Assembly (NCBI GenBank): GCA_016873795.1
Contig: VGWA01000004.1
Coordinates: 1-56,846 of the forward strand
DNA from: Ignavibacteria bacterium
GTDB lineage: Bacteria > Bacteroidota > Ignavibacteria > Tepidaquicellales > Tepidaquicellaceae
Direction of reading: 5' to 3'
Length of the DNA: 56,846 nt
The notes beneath the pieces are model-generated. The model was not told where the DNA came from, did not search any database, and was given only the letters and a program-made list of their open reading frames with translations. Made by a program: the position numbers and the translations under genes. Positions 27,619-35,368 of the stretch are shown here, piece by piece (positions within the stretch are counted from its first letter, which is position 1; the number at the start of each line of letters is the position of its first letter).

Positions 27619-28656
27619 TTAAAAATCTTCCGTGATAAGCCGCGAAGTATATTCAATTAAGGAAATCATTTTCGGATAGTCAATTCTTTTAGGACCTATA
27701 ATTCCGATATTTCCTTTAACATCTCCGAATTTATAAGTAGTACAGATTATACTGTAATCTTTTAATTTTTCTTCTGTATTTTCGGAACCTATGGAAATAT
27801 TGATTTCATCTTTATCTTTCACCGTATTCTGAAATATATGTATTACCAGATTTTTATTTTCGGATATCTCTATTATATTCTGCAATTTTTTTGGGTCGCC
27901 AAATTCCGGTTGTGTAATTATTTCCCCGGTTCCGGATATATAAATTTTATTTCCTTTTTCTTCCTCACCATAAATTTTATCTATTGAATTAATGAACAAT
28001 TGTATAAGGTTCAATTCCTGTAAATTTAAATCGCTTATTCTTTTCGAATAAGTATCCCGAATTTGTTTCAAAGTCAGTCCGTGCAATTTTTCATTCAAAT
28101 ACCTTGCAAGATTTTCAAGTTTTATTTGTTGAATTTCCACATCCACTTCGAGAATTACTGTTCTGACGATACCCGATTTAAGATTAATGACAACAAGTAT
28201 TTTATTATAAGAAACGCTTATGAGTTCCAGTTTTTCAAATATTCCGGCACTTAAAAAAGGTTGAGTTACTATGGCAAGTTGATGGGAAATTTTTCCGAGT
28301 ATCTTTGATGTTTCGCTGTAAACATCATCATCCTGTATCGAATAATTTTTAATTTCTTCAAGCTGCTTTTTAAAAATACTTTTCTCTTTATCACTTAAAT
28401 TACCTTTACTCATAAGCAAGTCCACATAATATCTGTATGCTTTATCGGTCGGAACTCTTCCGGAAGATGTATGGGGTGTGTTAAGTAAATCTTTGTCTTC
28501 AAGGTCACTCATTACATTTCTTATAGTAGCCGAAGACAAGTTTAAATCAGTTTTTTTGGATATTTCCCTTGAACCGACAGGTTGAGCCAGTTTTATAAAA
28601 TTTTCCACTATGTATCTTAAAACTTCTTTTTCTCTTTGTGTTAAAATATCACCCAT
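27619..28656 (-). CDS. hrcA: Heat-inducible transcription repressor HrcA
   Basis: Repressor of groE/dnaK operons through the CIRCE operator. The N-terminal winged helix (TQREKEVLRYIVENFIKLAQPVGSREISKK, then SSATIRNVMSDLEDKDLLNTPHTSSGRVPTDKAYRYYVD) is the diagnostic region. The GAF-like and dimerisation parts follow, ending with GNIGIIGPKRIDYPKMISLIEYTSRLI. Length is 345 residues, normal. It is the first gene of the heat-shock cluster. I searched its upstream DNA by eye for TTAGCACTC-N9-GAGTGCTAA and found no complete copy, so control of this cluster itself by HrcA is not supported here. Confidence 0.97.
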   Translation of the reverse strand: MGDILTQREKEVLRYIVENFIKLAQPVGSREISKKTDLNLSSATIRNVMSDLEDKDLLNTPHTSSGRVPTDKAYRYYVDLLMSKGNLSDKEKSIFKKQLEEIKNYSIQDDDVYSETSKILGKISHQLAIVTQPFLSAGIFEKLELISVSYNKILVVINLKSGIVRTVILEVDVEIQQIKLENLARYLNEKLHGLTLKQIRDTYSKRISDLNLQELNLIQLFINSIDKIYGEEEKGNKIYISGTGEIITQPEFGDPKKLQNIIEISENKNLVIHIFQNTVKDKDEINISIGSENTEEKLKDYSIICTTYKFGDVKGNIGIIGPKRIDYPKMISLIEYTSRLITEDF

Positions 28657-28987
28657 ACTTTATTTGTTCCTGTAAGTGAAAAAATCTAACTTAATTAACA
28701 TTTATTTCCGCAAAATCGTTTAAAACAACATTAATAGTCAAATTTAATAAAATCAAGTTATTATTTTAAGTCAGGAAAAAATTCATAAAATACAAATTTT
28801 CAACAGTGGTGCCGCCCCTATTGGGTTGCGAAAGAGTGCTCATGCCTATACAATTTCTACAAAGGTGGCACCCCAATTGGTGTGTGAAACAAAGATATAT
28901 TACTGTCTTTCTAATAATTTAATTATTGTTTATTTTTGTAAAGTTTATTTCATAAACAAAATAATATTTCCGCTGGAAAGAAATTGA
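28657..28987. other. Divergent intergenic region with a paired imperfect repeat
   Basis: It lies between hrcA and the outer-membrane protein gene and holds promoters for both. Two related GC-richer blocks, beginning GGTGCCGCCCC at 28808 and GGTGGCACCCC at 28864, share about 30 aligned bases and are 56 bp apart. Their function is unknown. Confidence 0.6.
28975..28980 (+). promoter_or_regulatory. Ribosome binding site deciding an ATA start
   Basis: GGAAAG ends seven bases before an ATA codon at 28988 that opens the signal peptide of the following gene. The only standard alternative in frame is TTG at 29021, which has no such site. Confidence 0.4.
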
Positions 28988-29704
28988 ATAAAAAAAATTA
29001 TTTTTAAGAAAAATCTCATATTGATTTTAATTTTCGGGGTGTTAATTCTTTTTGTATCAAATTCAAAAGCAAATTCTCAGATTGGATTAAATTTCGATGT
29101 TGGGATAGGATACAATGTTAATTTTGGAGATTTCGGTAACTTCTACAAGAATGATATTACGTTCGAAACTTATGCAGGTTATTATCTTTCATTTCTTGGG
29201 GTAGATATAACTCTCGGATTCAGTTACAACAGATTCAAATTCAATAACAGTTATTTCAATTATGAGATGAACAGAATAGAGCCGGGAACTTCTATAGCAG
29301 ATAATGAGTGGACTTGCACTGCAATTCCTTTAATGCTTGGTATCAGATATATAGTACCAAACAAATACGCAAGACCATATGTTACGCTTGAATTTGGAAT
29401 CCATTTTATGAAATACAACGAAAGAGTATCTGAATCATATACAATATTAACGAATCCCGGGGTGTTTAATTTGCCGTCAGAACCGGCTTCAGGAACGAAT
29501 CTTGGAGGTGCATTATGTATGGGATTTTTGATTCCTGTATCAACAAATGTGAGTTTAGATTTCGGGATGAAATTTCATTACATAAGGGGAGAATTCGCAA
29601 AAACATTCACGATAGCAAATTTAAATAATGACATTAAGGAGTTCAAACAGCGGAAAAACATTATGTTCCTTGCACTGAAATCAGGAATTAATATTTCTTT
29701 TTAG
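28988..29704 (+). CDS. Small outer-membrane beta-barrel protein with a non-standard start
   Basis: An outer-membrane barrel of about 230 residues. After the signal peptide it has alternating strands (IGLNFDVGIGYNVNF, YLSFLGVDITLGFSYNRF, PLMLGIRYIVPN, SNVSLDFGMKFHYIRGEF) and ends FLALKSGINISF with a terminal phenylalanine. The frame is open from just after a TGA at 28985-28987. Reading from ATA 28988 gives a textbook signal peptide with lysines KK and KK before LILILIFGVLILFV. Starting at TTG 29021 removes all positive charges. So either ATA initiates, or an ATG has mutated, or the base is a sequencing error. No function is known for this type of barrel. Confidence 0.72.
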   Translation: MKKIIFKKNLILILIFGVLILFVSNSKANSQIGLNFDVGIGYNVNFGDFGNFYKNDITFETYAGYYLSFLGVDITLGFSYNRFKFNNSYFNYEMNRIEPGTSIADNEWTCTAIPLMLGIRYIVPNKYARPYVTLEFGIHFMKYNERVSESYTILTNPGVFNLPSEPASGTNLGGALCMGFLIPVSTNVSLDFGMKFHYIRGEFAKTFTIANLNNDIKEFKQRKNIMFLALKSGINISF

Positions 29705-29780
29705 AGGTTGTATACACATTAACCCTGTAATATTTAATACCCTTATTTCATCCTGATTCCGTTAACACGGTATGCCTTTA

Positions 29781-30677
29781 TTAATTTCTTCTGATTTTAT
29801 GGTATATCACCCTGAAAACCTGAGATACGAATAGTCCCGTTGTAAAAAAGGGATACAATAAAACGTTAAAATTATGTTTTTTAAAATATTTTCTGCAGTC
29901 TTTATTCCATATTTTAATCATTCTTGCCCTGTCTCTGAACACGCTCGCTCCGATATGGTGTATTAATTTTGCCGCAGGGTCAAACATAATTTTATAACCT
30001 GCTTTATAAATATTTTTACAAAAATCCACATCATTAAAAAACATAGTATATTGCTCGTCCAGTCCCCCGATTTTGTCGAATACATCCTTTTTGACCATTA
30101 GTCCCGCTGCCATCGGCTGGTCGACCTGCCTGAGACTGTTATGGTCAAAATACTTCATCTTCCAGCGTCCGAAAAAATTACTTTTCGAAAAAATTCTTGA
30201 AAGAAACAGGAACTCAAAAAAAATGTCCCTGTATTTCGGAAAGGTCCGGCAGGAATGTAAAATATTATTTCCCAGAGAAATCTGCTGCGGAGCTACGGCT
30301 CCGATGTTTTCGTCGCTGTTTAAATGTTCATAAAGTTTTAAGACAGCGTCGCCCATTACCTGAGTATCGGGATTAAGAAACATTATTTCTTTCCCTCTTG
30401 ACGCCTTTAGTCCCTGATTGCATGCTTTTGTAAAGCCGAGATTTCCTTTGTTTTCTATCAGCGTGATTTCCTTATCAATCAGTTTTATAAAATTTTTTAT
30501 ATTATTAACTGTAGTGTCAACCGAGCCGTTATCAATAATAATCGTTTCAATTTTAATTTTTTCCTGAAGTGTTTTATTTTTATAAACTGCATTGAGGCAT
30601 TCCGCAATTTCTTCTTCACTATTCCAGGTAACAACAATAATCGTCAAATCATATTCATAAGATTTGTTTGTACTCAT
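29781..30677 (-). CDS. Glycosyltransferase family 2 (rhamnosyltransferase-like)
   Basis: GT-A fold sugar transferase, probably for surface polysaccharide. It shows TIIVVTWNSEEEIAECL at residues 12-28, IDNGSVD at 48-54, KGNLGFTKACNQGLKASRG, and the metal/nucleotide site LNPDTQVMG with NPDT at 102-105. The PMAAGLMVKKDVFDKIGGLDEQYTMFFNDVDFC stretch, with its GG-L-DE and D-D-C residues, is typical of WbbL-like rhamnosyltransferases. The acceptor is unknown. The C-terminal hydrophobic patch (LLYPFFTTGLFVSQVF) may attach it to the membrane. It lies 27 bp downstream of nadB and is probably co-transcribed. Confidence 0.92.
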   Translation of the reverse strand: MSTNKSYEYDLTIIVVTWNSEEEIAECLNAVYKNKTLQEKIKIETIIIDNGSVDTTVNNIKNFIKLIDKEITLIENKGNLGFTKACNQGLKASRGKEIMFLNPDTQVMGDAVLKLYEHLNSDENIGAVAPQQISLGNNILHSCRTFPKYRDIFFEFLFLSRIFSKSNFFGRWKMKYFDHNSLRQVDQPMAAGLMVKKDVFDKIGGLDEQYTMFFNDVDFCKNIYKAGYKIMFDPAAKLIHHIGASVFRDRARMIKIWNKDCRKYFKKHNFNVLLYPFFTTGLFVSQVFRVIYHKIRRN

Positions 30678-30704
30678 AAAAACTTTGTTTTCCTTTCGAA
30701 TTTT

Positions 30705-32363
30705 TTAGTAATTATCTTCTTTTTTTATAACAGTATCTTTTAAAAAATTGACATCGTCTTTTTCCGGGTAATCAAGCATAAAATGCAGTCCCCGTGATTC
30801 TTTTCTATTCAAAGCCGAAACAATGATTAAATAAGCGACAGTCAGAAGGTTCCGAAGTTCAAGAAGTTCGACCGATACTTTTGTTTTTTTATAAAATTCC
30901 TCTGTTTCTTCCCTCATCATTTTTGTACGTCTGAGTGCTCTTTCGAGTCTGTAAGTGTTACGTACAATGCCGACGTAATCATTCATTACCTGTTTAATTT
31001 CCTTTTTGTTATGAGAAATTAAAATCCATTCTTCAGTATTTTCTGTACCTTTATCGTCCCAGTCGAAAATCCGTTCATACCTGACCGTAACTGGAATTTT
31101 ATCTTCAAATGAATTGTAAGATATTTTTATTTCTTTAAAAATTGCATCGGCAAAAACGAGTGCTTCCAGAAGCGAGTTTGAGGCAAGCCGGTTAGCTCCG
31201 TGAACACCAGCCATAGCAACTTCTCCGCAAGCGTAAAGATTTTTAATATTTGTTATTCCGTTAATATTTGTTTTAATACCTCCGCAGGAATAGTGGGCTG
31301 CCGGGACTACGGGAATCATATCTTTTGTAATATCAATTCCTTTTTCAAGACATTTTTTATATATATTCGGAAAACTATTTTTAATTTTTTCCTCACCGAT
31401 AGCACTTAAATCAAGATATACAAAAGAATCTCCTCTTTTCTTCATTTCGGTATCGATTGCTCTTGCAACAATATCTCTCGGAGCAAGTGATTTTCTTTCA
31501 TCATATTTATGCATAAATTCAGCGCCGTCAATTGTTTTAAGCACTGCTCCTGCACCTCTGACAGCTTCTGAGATAAGAAATACCTGCCTGTCGTCTCTTT
31601 TTGTTTCCGTTGCGCTCTCATAAAGTGACGTTGGATGGAACTGTACAAACTCCATATTCGCAAGTTCGCAGCCTGCTCTGTAGCCCATTGCAAAGCCGTC
31701 TCCGGTTGCAATTGCGGGATTAGTCGTGTGCTGATACACCTGTCCAAGTCCCCCGGTTGCAATTATTGTTTTATTTGAAACTATTTTTTCAACCCTGTTT
31801 GTTTCTACGTTTAATGCATAGACACCATAGCAAATATCTTCAAAATTTTCTTTTAATTCACTTTTACTGTTTGATTCAGTTTTTAAATTTTTTGTCGTCA
31901 GCAAATCAATTGCAAAAAAATATTCGAAAATTCTGATATTATTATTTTTCGAGCAGCTATGAAGAAGTGCTCTTTCCACTTCCTGACCCGTTAAATCCAT
32001 TGAATGTACGATTCTATTCCTTGTATGACCTCCTTCTTTACCAAGTTTAAGCATCCCTGCTTCATAAGTAAAATTTGTACCTATTTCGATAAGTTCATTT
32101 ATTCTTGCAGGACCTTCTCTGACAATTTTTTCAACAGCTTTTACATTACATAATCCTGCACCGCTTAGCAGAGTATCTTTGATGTGCAATTCAAAATTAT
32201 CATCCTTGGACAGGACGCTTGCAATTCCGCCTTGTGCGTAGTTTGTATTAGATTCCGCTTTTTGTTTTTTCGTTATTACAATAACATTGCCTATTTCAGC
32301 CAATTTCAAGGCAAGAGAAAGACCGGCAATTCCGCTTCCAATTATAAGAAAATCGGATTTCAT
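30705..32363 (-). CDS. nadB: L-aspartate oxidase
   Basis: First enzyme of de novo NAD synthesis, oxidising aspartate to iminoaspartate. The FAD-binding start is DFLIIGSGIAGLSLALKLAE, with GSGIAGLSLA at residues 9-18. The succinate-dehydrogenase-like features follow: SNTNYAQGGIASVLS, LGKEGGHTRNRIVHSMDLTG, ATGGLGQVYQHTTNPAIATGDG, MEFVQFHPTSLY, APRDIVARAID and HYSCGGIKTNINGITNIKNLYACGEVAMAGVHGANRLASNSLLE. Length 552 fits. NadA and NadC are not in the window. The gene precedes the glycosyltransferase gene; the roughly 270 bp upstream hold heptamer and palindromic repeats. Confidence 0.96.
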   Translation of the reverse strand: MKSDFLIIGSGIAGLSLALKLAEIGNVIVITKKQKAESNTNYAQGGIASVLSKDDNFELHIKDTLLSGAGLCNVKAVEKIVREGPARINELIEIGTNFTYEAGMLKLGKEGGHTRNRIVHSMDLTGQEVERALLHSCSKNNNIRIFEYFFAIDLLTTKNLKTESNSKSELKENFEDICYGVYALNVETNRVEKIVSNKTIIATGGLGQVYQHTTNPAIATGDGFAMGYRAGCELANMEFVQFHPTSLYESATETKRDDRQVFLISEAVRGAGAVLKTIDGAEFMHKYDERKSLAPRDIVARAIDTEMKKRGDSFVYLDLSAIGEEKIKNSFPNIYKKCLEKGIDITKDMIPVVPAAHYSCGGIKTNINGITNIKNLYACGEVAMAGVHGANRLASNSLLEALVFADAIFKEIKISYNSFEDKIPVTVRYERIFDWDDKGTENTEEWILISHNKKEIKQVMNDYVGIVRNTYRLERALRRTKMMREETEEFYKKTKVSVELLELRNLLTVAYLIIVSALNRKESRGLHFMLDYPEKDDVNFLKDTVIKKEDNY

Positions 32364-32631
32364 TTAATAATATAAATTTACGTTAAGTTATTAAAATTAT
32401 TCTGTATTATAAATGTAGAACAGAGGCGCTTTTTTAAAATGTTAAATTTAAAAAAGTGAAAGGTTAAGCGGGAAGAGTCAAGCGTTAAAGTTTGAGATTC
32501 CGAAACAAATTCGGATTTGAGATTCCGAACTCCCGATAAATCGGGATGAATGCATTATATTTACAGTCAAGGTCATTCACAAGTTCGGAATGTCAGAGGA
32601 TAGAGAAATTTAGAATGCCGAATAATGATAA
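32364..32631. repeat. Intergenic repeat block: six heptamers and nested palindromes
   Basis: Six degenerate seven-base units (GTGAAAG, GTTAAGC, GGGAAGA and so on) run from 32456 to 32497. They lead into GAGATTCCG elements. The second element has a 10-bp outer stem, ATTCCGAACT at 32524-32533 with its complement at 32582-32591, around a 7-bp stem TCCCGAT/ATCGGGA (32533-32539/32542-32548). Confidence 0.75.
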
Positions 32632-33786
32632 TTACAGAACTTGTTTAATTCTTTTGATTGCTTCTTTAATATTATCTCTTGAGTTTGCGTATGAAAATCT
32701 CAGATATCCTTCTCCGTATTCTCCGAATGCAGTTCCTGAAAGAGCAGCTACATTTGCATTATAAAGAAGATGGTCATTCAGGTCTCTCGATTTATATCCT
32801 GTTTTTGTTATATTCGGAAAAGCATAAAATGCACCGTGCGGCATTATACAGGAAAAGCCTTTAATCGAGTTCAGACCTTCGACAATAATTGCTCTCCTTG
32901 CAATAAATTCTTCTCTCATTTTATCGGCACCGTCCTGCGGACCTTCGAGTGCTTCGACGCATGCCTTTTGTACAAATGCATTTGTACAGGAATTACTGTT
33001 AGTCATCAGGCGTGCAACCTTCGCGGCAAGGTCTTCATTCATTACACCATATCCTGCTCTCCAGCCTGTCATCGCATAGGTCTTTGAGAATCCGTCGAGG
33101 ATAACTGTTCTTTCCTTAAATCCGTCAATCTGAGAGATGCTGAACGGTTCTCCGTCGAAAACAAGTCGGCTGTAAATTTCATCGCTCAATACTATTATAT
33201 CTTTATCTTTTATAATTTCCGCAATTTTTTTAATATCTTTTTCGGACAAAATCCCGCCGGTAGGATTCTGAGGTGAATTCAGAATCAGCATTTTGGTTTT
33301 AGAAGTAATCAGATTATTCAATTCGGCAGGGTCAAAAGCAAATTCTTTTTCTTCTCTGAGTGGAATCGGGACTGCTTTCCCACCCATAAAATTAATCATA
33401 GATTCATATATTGGAAATCCCGGATTCGGATAAATTACTTCGTCCCCTTCTTCAATGAGTGCTATTATTGCATAAAACATTATCGGTTTTCCGCCGGGTG
33501 TCATAACCACTTCATCGGGAGTAAAATTCAGGCCTCTTGTTTTGCTGACATATTTTGCGATTGCTGTTCGTACTTCCAGTGTACCGGCAGATGGTGTATA
33601 ATGGGTATGTCCTTCATTAAGTGCTTTAATAGCGGCATCAATAATATTTCTCGGTGTATCGAAGTCAGGTTCACCTATTTCGAGGTGAATAACATGTTTA
33701 CCTTCAGCTTCGAGTTTTTTGGCTTTAGCAAGAACTTCGAATGCTGTTTCGGTTCCGAGGTTCGACATTCTTTTTGCGTATTTCAT
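32632..33786 (-). CDS. Pyridoxal-phosphate aminotransferase, class I (aspartate aminotransferase-like)
   Basis: Fold type I aminotransferase of 384 residues. The N-terminal ALNEGHTHYTPSAGTLEVRTAIAKYV and MTPGGKPIMFYAI segments, NSPQNPTGGILSEKDIKK (substrate and phosphate contacts), SDEIYSRLVFDG (the PLP ring aspartate and tyrosine) and DGFSKTYAMTGWRAGYGVM (Schiff-base lysine) are all present. The C-terminal LRFSYANS carries the substrate-carboxylate arginine. The group includes AspC/AspB-like and prephenate aminotransferases; the amino donor is not decided by sequence. It stands between repeat-rich intergenic segments and seems to be a single-gene unit. Confidence 0.95.
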   Translation of the reverse strand: MKYAKRMSNLGTETAFEVLAKAKKLEAEGKHVIHLEIGEPDFDTPRNIIDAAIKALNEGHTHYTPSAGTLEVRTAIAKYVSKTRGLNFTPDEVVMTPGGKPIMFYAIIALIEEGDEVIYPNPGFPIYESMINFMGGKAVPIPLREEKEFAFDPAELNNLITSKTKMLILNSPQNPTGGILSEKDIKKIAEIIKDKDIIVLSDEIYSRLVFDGEPFSISQIDGFKERTVILDGFSKTYAMTGWRAGYGVMNEDLAAKVARLMTNSNSCTNAFVQKACVEALEGPQDGADKMREEFIARRAIIVEGLNSIKGFSCIMPHGAFYAFPNITKTGYKSRDLNDHLLYNANVAALSGTAFGEYGEGYLRFSYANSRDNIKEAIKRIKQVL

Positions 33787-33887
33787 AATTATAAAATTTA
33801 AATTATTAAATAAGTAATTGTTATTTGTTGTTTCCTGTAAGATAAGGTATAATTTTCAATAAATAAACGAAAACCGATTTGCCATTA

Positions 33888-33950
33888 TTATTTAAAGGCA
33901 ATTCCAGGAGCCCGGCTTGTCGTCAGTCCAAACATGATCTTATACCTCAT
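33888..33950 (-). pseudogene. Fossil copy of the 3' end of the downstream membrane-protein gene
   Basis: Twenty codons read MRYKIMFGLTTSRAPGIAFK and stop. The last 15 residues match the end of the neighbouring protein (MFGLTTSWAPGIAFK, stop at 34004) except for one Trp-to-Arg change, with about 80 percent identity over roughly 50 bases. The copies lie 116 bp apart, pointing to a past tandem duplication that decayed. A GGAGG stands about ten bases before the ATG, so short-peptide translation is not excluded. Confidence 0.75.
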
Positions 33951-34003
33951 TCCCAAAGTCCTCCTTGACTTTAGTTTTGGAAATGAAAAACCGATACACT
34001 ATT

Positions 34004-35080
34004 TTATTTAAAAGCAATCCCGGGTGCCCAGCTTGTTGTCAGTCCGAACATCATCTTCCCGTTATTTTTCAGGACAACCCAAAATCCCGGTGACAGATTG
34101 CCGAATTTAAACAAACCCGGATATACATTCAGACTCAGGCGGTTTTCGGTATAAACACTGTAAAACAACGATGTCATAAGCGAATTATTCCTGTCATAAA
34201 AGAATCCCAGGTCCCAGGCAATTGCAACTTCATATCTATTCGTACGGGGGTCGGTAACAAACCTGTCGCTTGCTCTTGCACCGACGCCGATTGAAATCGC
34301 ATCTCCCGAATCGAATTTATAACTCAGACCTGTAAGCGTCGTCATTCCGAAAAAATAAAACAGATGTATTTTCGGAATATAGGGTATTTTCCATTTCATA
34401 GAAAAATACTGTCCGTTATTTTCAAGCGACACAGTCGGGATAGTAAAAGACGGCTGCAGGGACCAGTCGGCAAAATTAAGTTTTTCGCTGAAAAACTTTT
34501 TTACGCCTTCAAAACTGAAAAGAATCGCACCCCCGAGATTGAAAATATACATATCAGAAATCACGCTTACATCATCCCCCACATAATCACCATTTTCGAC
34601 AGATTCGCACATATAGTCAATCATCATTTTAGTAGTAAATGCAAGTGTTTTGGGATAAGAAAATTTATTATACCTGTACCAGTCTTCGAGTGCCGCATAC
34701 GTAAGTCCGCCTCCGAGTAAATGGAGCTGATAATTGGGAAACCATTGTGATTCATCTTTCGAATATGCAAAGGGCAAGACCTCTCTTTTGAAAAAATTCC
34801 ACCAGCCGTATCTGTTTATAGGACCAATCGGGTTAATCAGATTTTGTCCTACATTTTTAAATCCCGTTCCGTAAGGATATTTTAAAATATTTTTTGAATA
34901 TTTATCGTATTGAATAATATCATATCCGCTGTTAAGAAAGAAGTTAATCGGATTATACATCGATTCCGAACCATATTTTTTTCCTGTATAGAAATAATAT
35001 TTTTGCGAAAAAACTTCGTTTACTTGTAATGTAATAATAATAAACATTACTAACGGCAGGATTTTTTTTACGGCAGACAT
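34004..35080 (-). CDS. DUF2279-like envelope protein of unknown function
   Basis: About 358 residues from the ATG at 35078-35080, which opens a signal peptide (VKKILPLVMFIIITLQVNEVFSQ). The longer frame to 35170 reads through the neighbouring tRNA and is not real. The middle region has NYQLHLLGGGLTYAALEDWYRYN and SVISDMYIFNLGGAILFS, with a conserved histidine and polar residues in hydrophobic segments, as in DUF2279/YfiM-like putative membrane proteins. The C-terminal third alternates like outer-membrane strands (LGFFYDRNNSLMTSLFYSVYTENRLSLNVYPG). Its role is unknown. It lies just downstream of tRNA-Val and could share its transcript. Confidence 0.75.
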   Translation of the reverse strand: MSAVKKILPLVMFIIITLQVNEVFSQKYYFYTGKKYGSESMYNPINFFLNSGYDIIQYDKYSKNILKYPYGTGFKNVGQNLINPIGPINRYGWWNFFKREVLPFAYSKDESQWFPNYQLHLLGGGLTYAALEDWYRYNKFSYPKTLAFTTKMMIDYMCESVENGDYVGDDVSVISDMYIFNLGGAILFSFEGVKKFFSEKLNFADWSLQPSFTIPTVSLENNGQYFSMKWKIPYIPKIHLFYFFGMTTLTGLSYKFDSGDAISIGVGARASDRFVTDPRTNRYEVAIAWDLGFFYDRNNSLMTSLFYSVYTENRLSLNVYPGLFKFGNLSPGFWVVLKNNGKMMFGLTTSWAPGIAFK

Positions 35081-35111
35081 TATTATCAGCAGGATAATGT
35101 GTAAATTTTCG

Positions 35112-35185
<74 letters not shown>

Positions 35186-35368
35186 TTATCGAAGAATGTA
35201 AAAATATGCCTTTTTTATTGTATTTTCAAACCAATTTGAATTCACATATAACGAATATGGGGAAAGCGTTATGGGGGAAAGGGAAAGTAAAATGAGCTGT
35301 ATCGGGGGTACGGTTTTTGAAATTTTAAAAAATATATTGATATTATTTTTAGTTAGTATCATATGATA

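Noticed and set aside
28826-28845. GAGTGCT as part of a CIRCE operator for hrcA
   Set aside because: Only a half site is present; the position of the expected TTAGCACTC nine bases away does not match. It also lies about 180 bp upstream of hrcA.
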